64,000 nt of DNA from the NCBI RefSeq assembly GCF_003935425.1, contig NZ_RHQN01000001.1, positions 744,001-808,000 of the forward strand. Direction: 5' to 3'. The notes under the pieces are model-generated. The model had not been told where the DNA came from, made no database searches, and was given only the letters and a program-made list of their open reading frames with translations. This document shows, piece after piece, positions 1-8,130 of this stretch (its first letter is position 1; every line of letters starts with the position of its first letter). A program made the translations under genes and the position numbers. The stretch is from Pseudomonas sp. v388. Its GTDB lineage: Bacteria > Pseudomonadota > Gammaproteobacteria > Pseudomonadales > Pseudomonadaceae.

Positions 1-718
1 TGTAAGATTCGCCCCGCTGCTCGCCCATGGCATAGCGGCGCAGCACGTACTGCTGGGGCACGCGAACGTTGTCGAAACGGGTGGTGCCGCTGCCGGACAA
101 GCGTTGGCCGAAGCCGTCCCAGTCATCATCGCGACTGACGCCCGGCGCATCGGTGGGCACCACCACGCTGACGAAATCTTCATCGGCCAGCGCCGCAGCG
201 GCGATCCAGTCGGCGTACAGCGTGCCGGTGCAATAGAATTTGGTGCCATTGAGCCGCCAGCCGCCCTCGCCGTCCGGCGTCAGGGTAACGCTGTTCTTGC
301 TGGTGTCGCTGCGCTCGGCCATGGCTGCGCCCCACAATTGGCCGGCGACCACCTTGGGAAACCACTGCGCCTGGGACTCGGTTTCGCCCTTGGACAGGCG
401 CCCTTCGACGAAGCCGAAATGCGCCCGCAGGATATGCGGCAGGTTGGAGTCGGCCTCACCCAGTTCGATCAGCAGTTCGAACAACTGCGGCAGGCTCGCC
501 CCGCCACCGCCTTGCGCCTTGGGCACGCGCAACGCCCCGAACCCGGCATCGCGCAGCCAGGACACGGCGTCGTGAGCCAGCTCGCGGTTCTGTTCACGGG
601 CCAGGGCCGTGTCGGCGATACGTTCGAAAATCTCGGCGAAAGGCGCTCGCAGGCGAGCGTATTCCGGGTTATGGACAGGGTTTAGCGGCAGGCCGCCGAC
701 AGGTTGTTCAACGCTCAT
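1..718 (-). CDS. DszC/SfnC-like flavin-dependent monooxygenase, acyl-CoA dehydrogenase fold (partial, 3' end outside window)
   Basis: About 239 N-terminal residues are visible, starting at the ATG at 718-716 behind AGGAACG. The segment LNGTKFYCTGTLYADW followed by DDWDGFGQRLSGSGTTRF is typical of the DszC/SfnC branch of the acyl-CoA dehydrogenase superfamily. Members of this branch use reduced flavin to oxygenate organosulfur compounds instead of dehydrogenating acyl-CoA. It is the last visible gene of the TonB receptor, ABC binding protein and permease operon, 48 bp after the permease. The context (sigma-54-type promoter, TonB receptors) points to desulfurisation of an organosulfur compound, which is an inference. 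A plain acyl-CoA dehydrogenase is less likely. Confidence 0.75.
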   Translation of the reverse strand, partial: MSVEQPVGGLPLNPVHNPEYARLRAPFAEIFERIADTALAREQNRELAHDAVSWLRDAGFGALRVPKAQGGGGASLPQLFELLIELGEADSNLPHILRAHFGFVEGRLSKGETESQAQWFPKVVAGQLWGAAMAERSDTSKNSVTLTPDGEGGWRLNGTKFYCTGTLYADWIAAAALADEDFVSVVVPTDAPGVSRDDDWDGFGQRLSGSGTTRFDNVRVPQQYVLRRYAMGEQRGESY

Positions 719-766
719 ATCCGTTCCTTGCATCGTCGGGCTGCCGGGCAGCCGTGAAGAATGTCG

Positions 767-1702
767 TCATGCCTGTTTCACGCGCGGGTCCACCCAATGG
801 TTGATCAGGTCCACCACCAGGTTCACCGCCACATAGATCGCCGCCGCCAGCAACGTGATGCCCAGCACCATGGGCACGTCCTTGCTGTTGGCCGCATCGA
901 GCATCAGGCGCCCGATGCCTTGCCGGGAAAACAACAACTCCACTACCACCGCGCCGCCCAACAGGCTGGCGAAGACGAAACCGGCCAGGGTAATCAGCGG
1001 CACCAGGGCGTGGCGCAAGGCATGGCGCAGGCGCACGCCGGTTTCCGACAGGCCTCGGGCGCGAGCCATGGCGATAAAGGGTTGGTCGAGAATGTCTTCC
1101 AGTTCCTGACGCAGCACCTGGGTCAGCACCGCCGCGATGGGCAACGCCAGCGCCAGGGTCGGCAGGATCAGTGATTGCCAGCTGCCCGAGCCCGAAGGCG
1201 GCAGCACGTGCCAGTGAAAGGCGAACACCAGCAGCAACAGAATGCCGATCACGAACGACGGCGCCGAAGACAGCACCAGTTCGCTGCCCGACACCAGCGA
1301 ACGCACCCAAGGGCTGCGCTTGGCGGTGGTGATGGCGCTGATCACCGCCAACAGCACTGCGAGCACCGCCGCGCAGACCGACAGCTGCACCGTGGCGCCG
1401 ATCTGCGCGCCGATCGCTCGGGTGACTGGAATCCGCAGCCGATACGACTCGCCCAGATCACCTTGGGCCAGGCGCAGTACGTACTGGCCGTACTGCACGA
1501 TCAGCGGCTGGTCGAGTCCGTACTCAAGGCGCACGCGGGCGATCATCTCCGGCGTGGGCATCGACTCCGGACCGCCGAGAATCGCCAGGGCCGTGTCGCC
1601 GCCGCTGAGGTTGATCGCCAGGAACGTGAGCGTCGCCGCGCCCCACAGCACGCCCAGCCCGGCCAGCAGGCGCCAGCAAACATTGGATGCGATGCGCTTC
1701 AT
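767..1702 (-). CDS. ABC transporter permease, DppB/OppB family
   Basis: This is an inner-membrane permease of about 311 residues with an N-terminal membrane anchor, several hydrophobic segments and the binding-protein-dependent transport signature region (MARARGLSETGVRLRHALRH). The ATG at 1702-1700 overlaps the TGA of the upstream binding protein (ATGA), so translation is probably coupled. A longer start at 1723 is possible but would lie inside the upstream gene. Family members form heterodimers with a DppC-type partner and two ATPases. None of these lies between this gene and the window edge, so they must lie beyond the monooxygenase or elsewhere. Confidence 0.85.
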   Translation of the reverse strand: MKRIASNVCWRLLAGLGVLWGAATLTFLAINLSGGDTALAILGGPESMPTPEMIARVRLEYGLDQPLIVQYGQYVLRLAQGDLGESYRLRIPVTRAIGAQIGATVQLSVCAAVLAVLLAVISAITTAKRSPWVRSLVSGSELVLSSAPSFVIGILLLLVFAFHWHVLPPSGSGSWQSLILPTLALALPIAAVLTQVLRQELEDILDQPFIAMARARGLSETGVRLRHALRHALVPLITLAGFVFASLLGGAVVVELLFSRQGIGRLMLDAANSKDVPMVLGITLLAAAIYVAVNLVVDLINHWVDPRVKQA

Positions 1703-3420
1703 GGCGCCTCCGGTTCCAGCCACAGGCTGGGCAGAAAAACCGTGTTATGGGAGGTGTCGAAGATCACGCCCTTGAGCCGGTTGCGGTACGCCACCAGTAC
1801 ATGACTTTCAAACGATGGCACGACCGGCACCTGTTCGGTGAGGCGTTGCTGGGCCGCGCTGTACAGCGCGGCGACTCGCACGGGGTCCTGGCTGCGCCGC
1901 GCTTCGGACAACACCCGGTCCAGCTCGGTGTCACGGAAGCGCCCGCCGTTCTGGCCGATGCGTTTTTCCGAGGTGATGGAATCGCTGTGATAGAGGATGT
2001 ACAGGCCATCGGGCGTATTGGTGTGCCAGTAGCCGCCGCCCATGACCTGAAACTGGCCCGCGTAACGCCGGTCGGTGACCTGGGCCAGCGGCAGTAACTC
2101 GATGCGCAGCTCGAAGCCGAGCTTTTTCAGGTCCGCCTGCAGTGCAACCGCCACGCTGCTGGAGAAGCTGGCGCTTTCAGTGGCCAGCAATTCAGCGCTC
2201 AGCCGCTGCCCGTCACGGGTTCGATAGCCTTGGGCGTCGCGCCCGGTCCAGCCGGCCTGATCCAGCAGTTGGTTGGCAGCCTTGGGGTCGTAGGCCAGCG
2301 TGTCCTTGAACGTCGGGTCGTAGTCACGGGTGTTGGCGGCCAGGAAATCGGTCTTCACCCGGTACTCGCCAAAGCCGATGATCCACGCCAGCCCTTCGCG
2401 GTCGATGCCCTTGGCCACGGCACGGCGCACAAGCACATCATCGAACGGCGCCTGCTCGACGTTGAAGGTCAGGCTGCGAAACGGATTGCCCTTGCGAATC
2501 CGGCTGCGCAGGGTCAGGTCGGACGATTCACGGATGGCCCTGGCGTTCTGCGGCGGCGCATCCAGGGTCAGGTCCGACTGACCGGCGTCCAGCGAAGTGA
2601 AGCGAATCATCGCCTCGGGCACGATGCTCAGTTCGATGCGGTCCAGGTAAGCCTCGCCCTGATGGCGGGTGACCGGCGGCGACCAGTTGTAGCCGTTACG
2701 CCGGGTGAACACCGCGCCCTGCTCGCGGGTGTAGCTTTGCAGCACGAACGGGCCGGAGCCGATCGGGTGTTCGGCGATGGATTTGGGTGCTTCGAGAATC
2801 TGCTTCGGCGAGATCATGCCCAGCCACGACTGGGCCAGTACATCGAGAAACGGCGAGTACGGTTCGCGCAACGTGGCTTCGAAGGTGTATTCGTCCACTA
2901 CCCGTCCCTTGTCGTAGGGCGCGATGTAAGCCGCCGCCAGCGGGGATTTGGTCGCCGGGTCGCGCATATGTTCCAGGTTGATTTTCACTGCCTGGGCGTT
3001 GAATGGGCTGCCGTCGCTGAACGTCACGTCGTCGCGCAAATGGAAGGTGTAGGTCTTGCCGTCTTCGGAGATGTCCCACGACTTGGCCAACCACGGCGAA
3101 ACGCCGCCCTGCTCGTCCTGGTACACCAGGCCGTCATACAGAAGGCGGCCCAGCCACTGCACGTTGCCGTGGGAAATCGAATGCACGTCGAAGGTGCCGG
3201 TATCGGTTGCGGTGGAGACTCGTAAAGTACCGCCACGTTTGCCGGGCGCCGCTTCATGGAAGTCGCCGGTCGGATAGCTGATCAGGTCGCCGTTCACCTG
3301 GCCGTCCGCCACCTGAACCTGCACCGGCCGCTGCCCGTCGCCGCTGGGTGAGCAACCGGGCAGGCCGATCACCCCCACTGCCAGCAGGCTGCGGCAAAGC
3401 ATTGATAACTGTCGGCTCAT
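1699..3420 (-). CDS. ABC transporter substrate-binding lipoprotein, peptide/opine/nickel family (SBP_bac_5)
   Basis: This is a 573-residue periplasmic binding protein of the DppA/OppA type. The start is placed at the ATG at 3420 because it gives a short lipoprotein signal with lipobox LPGC near residues 19-22. GGAGG lies about 13 nt upstream. The rest has the family layout, including the early segment 'TFHLRDDVTFSDGSPF'. It probably delivers its ligand to the permease encoded immediately downstream. The upstream TonB receptor ends 30 bp before the start, which suggests a single outer-to-inner membrane uptake route. The ligand is unknown; an organosulfur compound is inferred from the neighbouring DszC-like gene. 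Confidence 0.85.
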   Translation of the reverse strand: MSRQLSMLCRSLLAVGVIGLPGCSPSGDGQRPVQVQVADGQVNGDLISYPTGDFHEAAPGKRGGTLRVSTATDTGTFDVHSISHGNVQWLGRLLYDGLVYQDEQGGVSPWLAKSWDISEDGKTYTFHLRDDVTFSDGSPFNAQAVKINLEHMRDPATKSPLAAAYIAPYDKGRVVDEYTFEATLREPYSPFLDVLAQSWLGMISPKQILEAPKSIAEHPIGSGPFVLQSYTREQGAVFTRRNGYNWSPPVTRHQGEAYLDRIELSIVPEAMIRFTSLDAGQSDLTLDAPPQNARAIRESSDLTLRSRIRKGNPFRSLTFNVEQAPFDDVLVRRAVAKGIDREGLAWIIGFGEYRVKTDFLAANTRDYDPTFKDTLAYDPKAANQLLDQAGWTGRDAQGYRTRDGQRLSAELLATESASFSSSVAVALQADLKKLGFELRIELLPLAQVTDRRYAGQFQVMGGGYWHTNTPDGLYILYHSDSITSEKRIGQNGGRFRDTELDRVLSEARRSQDPVRVAALYSAAQQRLTEQVPVVPSFESHVLVAYRNRLKGVIFDTSHNTVFLPSLWLEPEAP

Positions 3421-3449
3421 AAGGCAGCCCTGTCCTCCGTCGGCGATCA

Positions 3450-5597
3450 TCAGAAGCTGTACGTCACACCGGTAAACGCGCCGAAGCCGTCCCCCGGATA
3501 CAGCGCGGCGGTGTCCTGGCCCTTGACGTCATAGGCCGGCACGATGGCGGTCACGTAATCCTTGTCACCCAGATTCTTCAGGTCGACATAGGCCTGCCAC
3601 TTCTTGCTGGGCGCGTCGTAGCCCAGGCGCACTCCGAAAATCGTGTAGGAAGGAGCGCTCACGCTGTTGGCGTAGTCCACCGGTGTGCTGGAGGCTGAAC
3701 GCAGGTTGACCCCGGCGTAGAAACCGTTGGCGTATTGGTACTGCAACTCGGCTTGATAAATGTGCCGCGGCAAACCGGGAAGTTCGTTACGCCTGAACAG
3801 CGGGTCGTTGCGGTAGTAGAAATCGTTGAGGGTGTAGGCCTGGCGCCAGGTCAGCACGTCGCCGTTGGCGCGTTGCCACAGTTTGGTGGTCAGCCCGGCC
3901 TCGACGCCCTGATGAATGGTCGGCGTCGCGTTGGAGGTGGACACGATCGCGGCAGTCGTACCGGTCGCCGGAGCGATCTGGGTGGTCAGCAACTCGTTCT
4001 TGATCCACGAGCGGTACAGCACCAGGCTGCCCTCGAAGCGCTCGGACTGGCCGCGAATTCCCAGTTCCACGGTGTTGGCGGTTTGCGGAACCAGAGTCTT
4101 GGCGTAGTTGTTGGCAACGCCGGAGTTGGAAATCGACCACGAACTGGGCGGGTCGATTGAGCGGCTGACGTTGCCGAATACCTGCAGGTTCGGGGTCAGC
4201 TCGTAACGCAGTCCGGCCCGTGGCGCCAGGGACCACTCGTCATACTGGTAGCGGCTGGGAAACGCCGTGGTATTGGGGCGGTCGCTGAACTTCACATCAA
4301 TGTCACGCTTGATGTTGATGGCTGACAAACCGGTGCTCAGGTAGAGCCGCTCGGTCAGCGCCAGGTCATTGCCGAGGGTAAAAACGTTGTCGAACGAACC
4401 GTCGTAGCGCACGTCCTTTTGCAGGATGCCGTTGTCCCGATCGCCCAGATACGTCTTGGCGCCGGCGTCGAGATGACGGGTGCTGGTGGCGCCCAGGGTC
4501 GTGGTGCTTTCCAGACCGAACAGCTGGTCCCGGCGGGTGTACTTGAGCGAAGCGTTGATATCGCTCCAGTCCCAGTAGTTGGGATTGACGCTGCTTTGGC
4601 GATTGAGGATCTGCGGATAGTCGTGGTACGCCAGGCCCAATTCCAGGGTGGCGTCGTCATTGAAGGTATAGGTGGTCTTGCTCGCCACCCAGGTCGAGCC
4701 GCGCTTGGTGGAATCGCCACGGCTGGTGCGGGTTGCGGCGTTGGTCTGGCGGCTGTCGCGCTTGAGCTGCGCCAGGGTCAGGGCGCCGGCGTTCTCGTGG
4801 TATTCCTCGCGGTAGCGAACGATCAGCCGGGTTTGCAGTTTGGGGCTGAAACGGTAGCCGAAGTTGCCGACCACGCCCTTGGCCTTGGTGAAGGTGTAGT
4901 CCTGATACCCTTCGCGCCGGCCGTTATCGACGCTGACGAAATAGTCCGCATCGCCTTCCACGCCGCCGGTGCTGAGGGTCTGTTTCTGCCAGCCGAAACT
5001 GCCGCCTTCCAGCTTGATTTTGCTGCCCGGCGCCGAATAGCCGGTGTGGGTGATGAAGTTGATCCCGCCGCCCAGGGACAACGCGCCGTATTCAAAGGCG
5101 TTGGCGCCACGCAGGATCTCGGTGTACTGCAAGCCCTGGCCGTCCAGCAGCTCGTAAGGCGTGCCGCCGGCGCCGGTCAGGGCGATGCCGTCAAACAGGA
5201 ACTTGGTGCCTTCGCGAAAGTAGCCCGGCGAGGTGTTAGCCCCCGAGCCACGGATGGAAATCTTGATCGCGTCATTGCCGCCCGCGGCCTGGGCATAAAC
5301 GCCCGGCTGATAGGCCAGGGTATCTTCCAGAGTGGCCGAGCGCCCTTTTGCCACCTCAGCCTGGTCCACCAGGCTGGTGCCGCCGGGAATGTCCTTGAGT
5401 TGCTGTCTGGCCGCCTCCACCGGGGTGGCCTTGGCTGCCTGCACGGTCACGGTGTGCAAACGCTGTTCTTCGGTTGCAGCCGCAGCAAAACCGGTGTTCA
5501 TCAGCAGGCAGGCGCCGAGGCTGGAGGCCAGTTCGACATAGCCGACGGATAAGTGCCGCGGTCGGGTATTGCGCTTTGCGAGGTTCAACGACTTCAA
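3450..5597 (-). CDS. TonB-dependent outer-membrane receptor (1)
   Basis: The protein has 715 residues: an N-terminal signal region ending near AAAAT, a plug domain (segments DTLAYQPGVYAQ, ISIRGSG, TEILRGANAFEYGALSLGG) and a C-terminal beta-barrel ending in Tyr-Ser-Phe, the usual C-terminal aromatic. It starts with TTG at 5597; GGGAG at a 7-nt spacing supports this start. It opens the operon that continues into the ABC binding protein. It resembles receptor 3 (8131-10230) more closely than receptor 2, notably in the conserved segments SAPSYTIFGVRLGY and LYPGDGF. The substrate is unknown. Its own sigma-54-type promoter lies at 5703-5717. Confidence 0.9.
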   Translation of the reverse strand: MKSLNLAKRNTRPRHLSVGYVELASSLGACLLMNTGFAAAATEEQRLHTVTVQAAKATPVEAARQQLKDIPGGTSLVDQAEVAKGRSATLEDTLAYQPGVYAQAAGGNDAIKISIRGSGANTSPGYFREGTKFLFDGIALTGAGGTPYELLDGQGLQYTEILRGANAFEYGALSLGGGINFITHTGYSAPGSKIKLEGGSFGWQKQTLSTGGVEGDADYFVSVDNGRREGYQDYTFTKAKGVVGNFGYRFSPKLQTRLIVRYREEYHENAGALTLAQLKRDSRQTNAATRTSRGDSTKRGSTWVASKTTYTFNDDATLELGLAYHDYPQILNRQSSVNPNYWDWSDINASLKYTRRDQLFGLESTTTLGATSTRHLDAGAKTYLGDRDNGILQKDVRYDGSFDNVFTLGNDLALTERLYLSTGLSAINIKRDIDVKFSDRPNTTAFPSRYQYDEWSLAPRAGLRYELTPNLQVFGNVSRSIDPPSSWSISNSGVANNYAKTLVPQTANTVELGIRGQSERFEGSLVLYRSWIKNELLTTQIAPATGTTAAIVSTSNATPTIHQGVEAGLTTKLWQRANGDVLTWRQAYTLNDFYYRNDPLFRRNELPGLPRHIYQAELQYQYANGFYAGVNLRSASSTPVDYANSVSAPSYTIFGVRLGYDAPSKKWQAYVDLKNLGDKDYVTAIVPAYDVKGQDTAALYPGDGFGAFTGVTYSF

Positions 5598-5633
5598 GGT
5601 ACTGCTCCCACCTAATAAATAAAAAGGCGAGTT

Positions 5634-5648
5634 TCTATTCGTATAGTC
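5634..5648 (-). promoter_or_regulatory. conserved leader element GACTATACGAATAGA
   Basis: Read on the minus strand the 15-mer is GACTATACGAATAGA, in the 5' leader of TonB receptor 1. A near-identical copy, GACTATATGAATAGA, lies at 10269-10283 in the leader of receptor 3. The matching position in two separate transcription units suggests a shared regulatory or post-transcriptional site. Inheritance from a duplicated leader would also explain it. The function is unknown. Confidence 0.4.
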
Positions 5649-5702
5649 AAACTCTGTGTTTTTAATATGTCTGGATCAGGTATTGCCCAGATATAAGCAA
5701 GT

Positions 5703-5717
5703 GCACGCTTCGTGCCA
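5703..5717 (-). promoter_or_regulatory. candidate sigma-54 (RpoN) promoter for the TonB1/ABC/monooxygenase operon
   Basis: On the minus strand the sequence is TGGCACGAAGCGTGC followed by A. It matches the sigma-54 consensus TGGCACG-N4-TTGCW at every fixed position except the first T of TTGC. It sits between the terminator of the preceding gene and the TTG start at 5597, leaving a leader of about 95 nt. An equivalent site with the same single mismatch position precedes TonB receptor 3. Confidence 0.65.
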
Positions 5718-5772
5718 GCTTCCAATGGCAGCGTTCGGGGGTTAATACCGGACATGAAACACATTGAATGTA

Positions 5773-5825
5773 TAAAAACAGCATCAAGTGTCCGGCCACT
5801 GTTGCGCACTGAACACTTGATGCTG
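5773..5825 (-). terminator. rho-independent terminator after TonB receptor 2
   Basis: A perfect 13-bp inverted repeat (5779-5791 against 5813-5825, arm CAGCATCAAGTGT on the minus strand) is followed in the minus-strand transcript by five U residues. It begins 28 nt after the stop of the receptor 2 gene. It would separate the receptor 3-receptor 2 unit from the operon that begins with receptor 1. Confidence 0.8.
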
Positions 5826-5852
5826 CTTATAACTTGCCATTGCGTGGTTAGA

Positions 5853-8027
5853 TCAGTTGAAGCGATAACTCACGCCGCCGTAGACACCGAAGCCGTCGCT
5901 TGGATACGAACGCGCCCGATCCACACCGCCGTCGTCGTACGCCGGGCTGATCACTGTGGTGTAGCGCTCGTTACCCAGGTTGCGCAGGTCGACGTAGGTT
6001 TGCCAGGTCTTCTTGGGCGAGTTCCAGCCCAGGGTCGCGCCGAACGCCTGGTACGGCCTGGTGTAGTAGGAGTTGGCGTAATCCACCGCCATCTTCGAGC
6101 CGATCTGAGCGTTGACGCCCACGTACACCCCGTTGTTGAAGTCGTATTGCAGCTCGCCCTGGTAGTAATGCTCGGGAATGCCCGGCAGCTCGTTGGCGCC
6201 GAAGCGGTCGTCGTCCACGTAATGGAAATGGCTGTAGGTGTAGGCCTGGCGCAAGGTCAGCCTGTTGGTGTCGCTGCCCTGCCAGAGCAGGGATTCCAGA
6301 CCCGCCTCGACGCCTTCATGGACAGTGGCGCTGGCGTTGGACTCGGCGGTGATCGCCGCTGTGGTGGCGCTGGCCGCCTGCACTTCCACCGACAGCAGCT
6401 CGTGATTGACCCGCGAATAGTAGTAACTCAAGGTCCACTTGTGATTGTCGATCTGGCCACGGCCACCCAGTTCAAAGGTGGTGGCAGTCTGGTTTTGCAG
6501 GTCGACGCCCTCCCGCGCCAGCCCCGTGGCCGGGCCGCTGGTAAAGCTGGGCGGCGTGCTGAGGATCTGCCAGTCGCTGGGCGGTTCCACCGAGCGGCTG
6601 ACGTTGGCGTACACCTGCGCATGCGGGTTGAAGTCGTAACGCAGGCCCAGGCGCGGGGCGTAGTCCCAGTCGTTGTTTTTGTAGCGGCTGTTGGTGACCG
6701 GGTAATCCACCTCGGTTTCCCGGTTGGTGTAGATCATCGACAGGCCGGTGGTCAGCCACAGGTCAGGCACCAGTTCCAGGTCGTTGCTGGCGTGGAATAC
6801 GTTGTCGCTGCCTTCGTACTCGGCGTTGCGCACCAGGGTGCCGGGCTGCAAGCCGGCCGTCGCGCCGCTGGGAATTCTGACCGTGGTGCGCTGGAAGCCG
6901 TCGCCCTGCAAATGCCGGGTGCTCAACAGGCCCAGGCGCGTGGTGCTGGCGTGGCCGAACAGATCGTCGTCGCGGATGTACTGGACGGTGCCGGACACGT
7001 CGCGGTAGCCCCATACCGCGCGGTTCACGCCGCCGCGCACATCGATGGGATAGTTGTGATACACCGCGCCCAGCTCCAGCCGCGAGCTGTCGTCCAGCCG
7101 CAAGGTGGTCTTGTTGGCCAACCAGGTCGAGCCGGGCTGGATGCGCGAGGCGTCCTGGCTCAGGCTGGTGGCGTTGGCACGGCGATTGTGGTGCGCGATT
7201 TCGTCACGGGTCAGCAGGCCGCCGGTTTCGTTGTCGGTCTCGCGGTAGCGCAGGTAGAAACGGGTCTCCAGATCCGGGCTGAAGCGGTAACCGACGTTAC
7301 CGGCAAAGCCTTTGCTGGAGCTGGTCGTGTGGTTCTGGTAGCCGTCCTGATCCGAGTCGGTGAGGCTCACGTAATAGTCCAGGTCGCCCAGCACCTGGCC
7401 AGAGGCGATCTGGCGCTTCTGGTAACCGTAGCTGCCGGCCTCGTAGCGCACTTCCAACGGCGAAGCGTCGTAACCGGTGCGGGTCACATAGTTGATCGCA
7501 CCGCCCAGGGTCAGCGAGCCGTAATCGAAACCATTGGCACCGCGCAGGATTTCAGTGCGCGCCAGGCCCAGCGGCTCGAACAGCTCGTAGGGCGTGCCAC
7601 CGGGGCCGCTGACCGGCAGGCCGTCGAACATCAGGTACACGCCGGAACGAAAGTAGTTGACGCCCTTGTTGATGCCCGAGCCGCGAATCGACAGCTTGAT
7701 CCCGTCACCGCCGCCCACTGCCTGGGCGTAGACGCCGGGCTGGTACGCCAGCACGTCCTGGTTGGTGGCGGTGCGGCGTTTTTCCACGCTGGCGGCCTCC
7801 ACCTGCGCGGTGCCGCCGGGTACTTCATTGAGGCGTTGTTGGGCTTGTTCACTGTCGCTCAATTGCCGGCCTTGAACCACTACGGTACTGAGCTGGCGAA
7901 TGTCCTGCGCGGCGTTTGGCTCGGCAGCCGTCGCATCCAGGCCGCAGGACAGCAACGCCACGGTCAGTGCGCTCAATGCGAAACCGTGACAAGGATGGGC
8001 GGCGTTCGGGGAATAGGTTCGGATCAC
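5853..8027 (-). CDS. TonB-dependent outer-membrane receptor (2)
   Basis: The protein has about 724 residues with a signal region (ALTVALLSCGLDATAA), a plug domain (DVLAYQPGVYAQAVGG, LSIRGSG, TEILRGANGFDYGSLTLGG) and a barrel ending in Tyr-Arg-Phe-Asn. The start is uncertain. GTG at 8027 has AGGAG nine nt upstream, whereas TTG at 8036 directly abuts that AGGAG, so the GTG is preferred. The gene is 95 bp downstream of receptor 3 with a hairpin but no U-run between them, so it is probably co-transcribed from the promoter near 10302. A strong terminator follows. It is the most divergent of the three receptors. Confidence 0.88.
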   Translation of the reverse strand: MIRTYSPNAAHPCHGFALSALTVALLSCGLDATAAEPNAAQDIRQLSTVVVQGRQLSDSEQAQQRLNEVPGGTAQVEAASVEKRRTATNQDVLAYQPGVYAQAVGGGDGIKLSIRGSGINKGVNYFRSGVYLMFDGLPVSGPGGTPYELFEPLGLARTEILRGANGFDYGSLTLGGAINYVTRTGYDASPLEVRYEAGSYGYQKRQIASGQVLGDLDYYVSLTDSDQDGYQNHTTSSSKGFAGNVGYRFSPDLETRFYLRYRETDNETGGLLTRDEIAHHNRRANATSLSQDASRIQPGSTWLANKTTLRLDDSSRLELGAVYHNYPIDVRGGVNRAVWGYRDVSGTVQYIRDDDLFGHASTTRLGLLSTRHLQGDGFQRTTVRIPSGATAGLQPGTLVRNAEYEGSDNVFHASNDLELVPDLWLTTGLSMIYTNRETEVDYPVTNSRYKNNDWDYAPRLGLRYDFNPHAQVYANVSRSVEPPSDWQILSTPPSFTSGPATGLAREGVDLQNQTATTFELGGRGQIDNHKWTLSYYYSRVNHELLSVEVQAASATTAAITAESNASATVHEGVEAGLESLLWQGSDTNRLTLRQAYTYSHFHYVDDDRFGANELPGIPEHYYQGELQYDFNNGVYVGVNAQIGSKMAVDYANSYYTRPYQAFGATLGWNSPKKTWQTYVDLRNLGNERYTTVISPAYDDGGVDRARSYPSDGFGVYGGVSYRFN

Positions 8028-8071
8028 GCGTGGCAACTCCTGTTGATCAGATCGGCAGACGGCCGCACGCC

Positions 8072-8110
8072 GCCGACGCCCCCGCGGTGTGCGGGGCGCC
8101 GGGCGTCGGC
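8072..8110 (-). repeat. nested inverted repeat between TonB receptors 3 and 2
   Basis: The outer arms 8072-8081 and 8101-8110 are perfect 10-bp complements (gccgacgccc / gggcgtcggc). They enclose an inner 6-bp hairpin (ccccgc / gcgggg). No T-run follows in the minus-strand direction, so this is probably an mRNA-processing or stabilising hairpin and not a full terminator. Confidence 0.6.
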
Positions 8111-8130
8111 CGGATGGTTTTATTCAGCGG

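Noticed and set aside
8072-8110. Hairpin between receptors 3 and 2 as a rho-independent terminator.
   Set aside because: No T-run follows in the direction of transcription, so read-through into receptor 2 is more likely.
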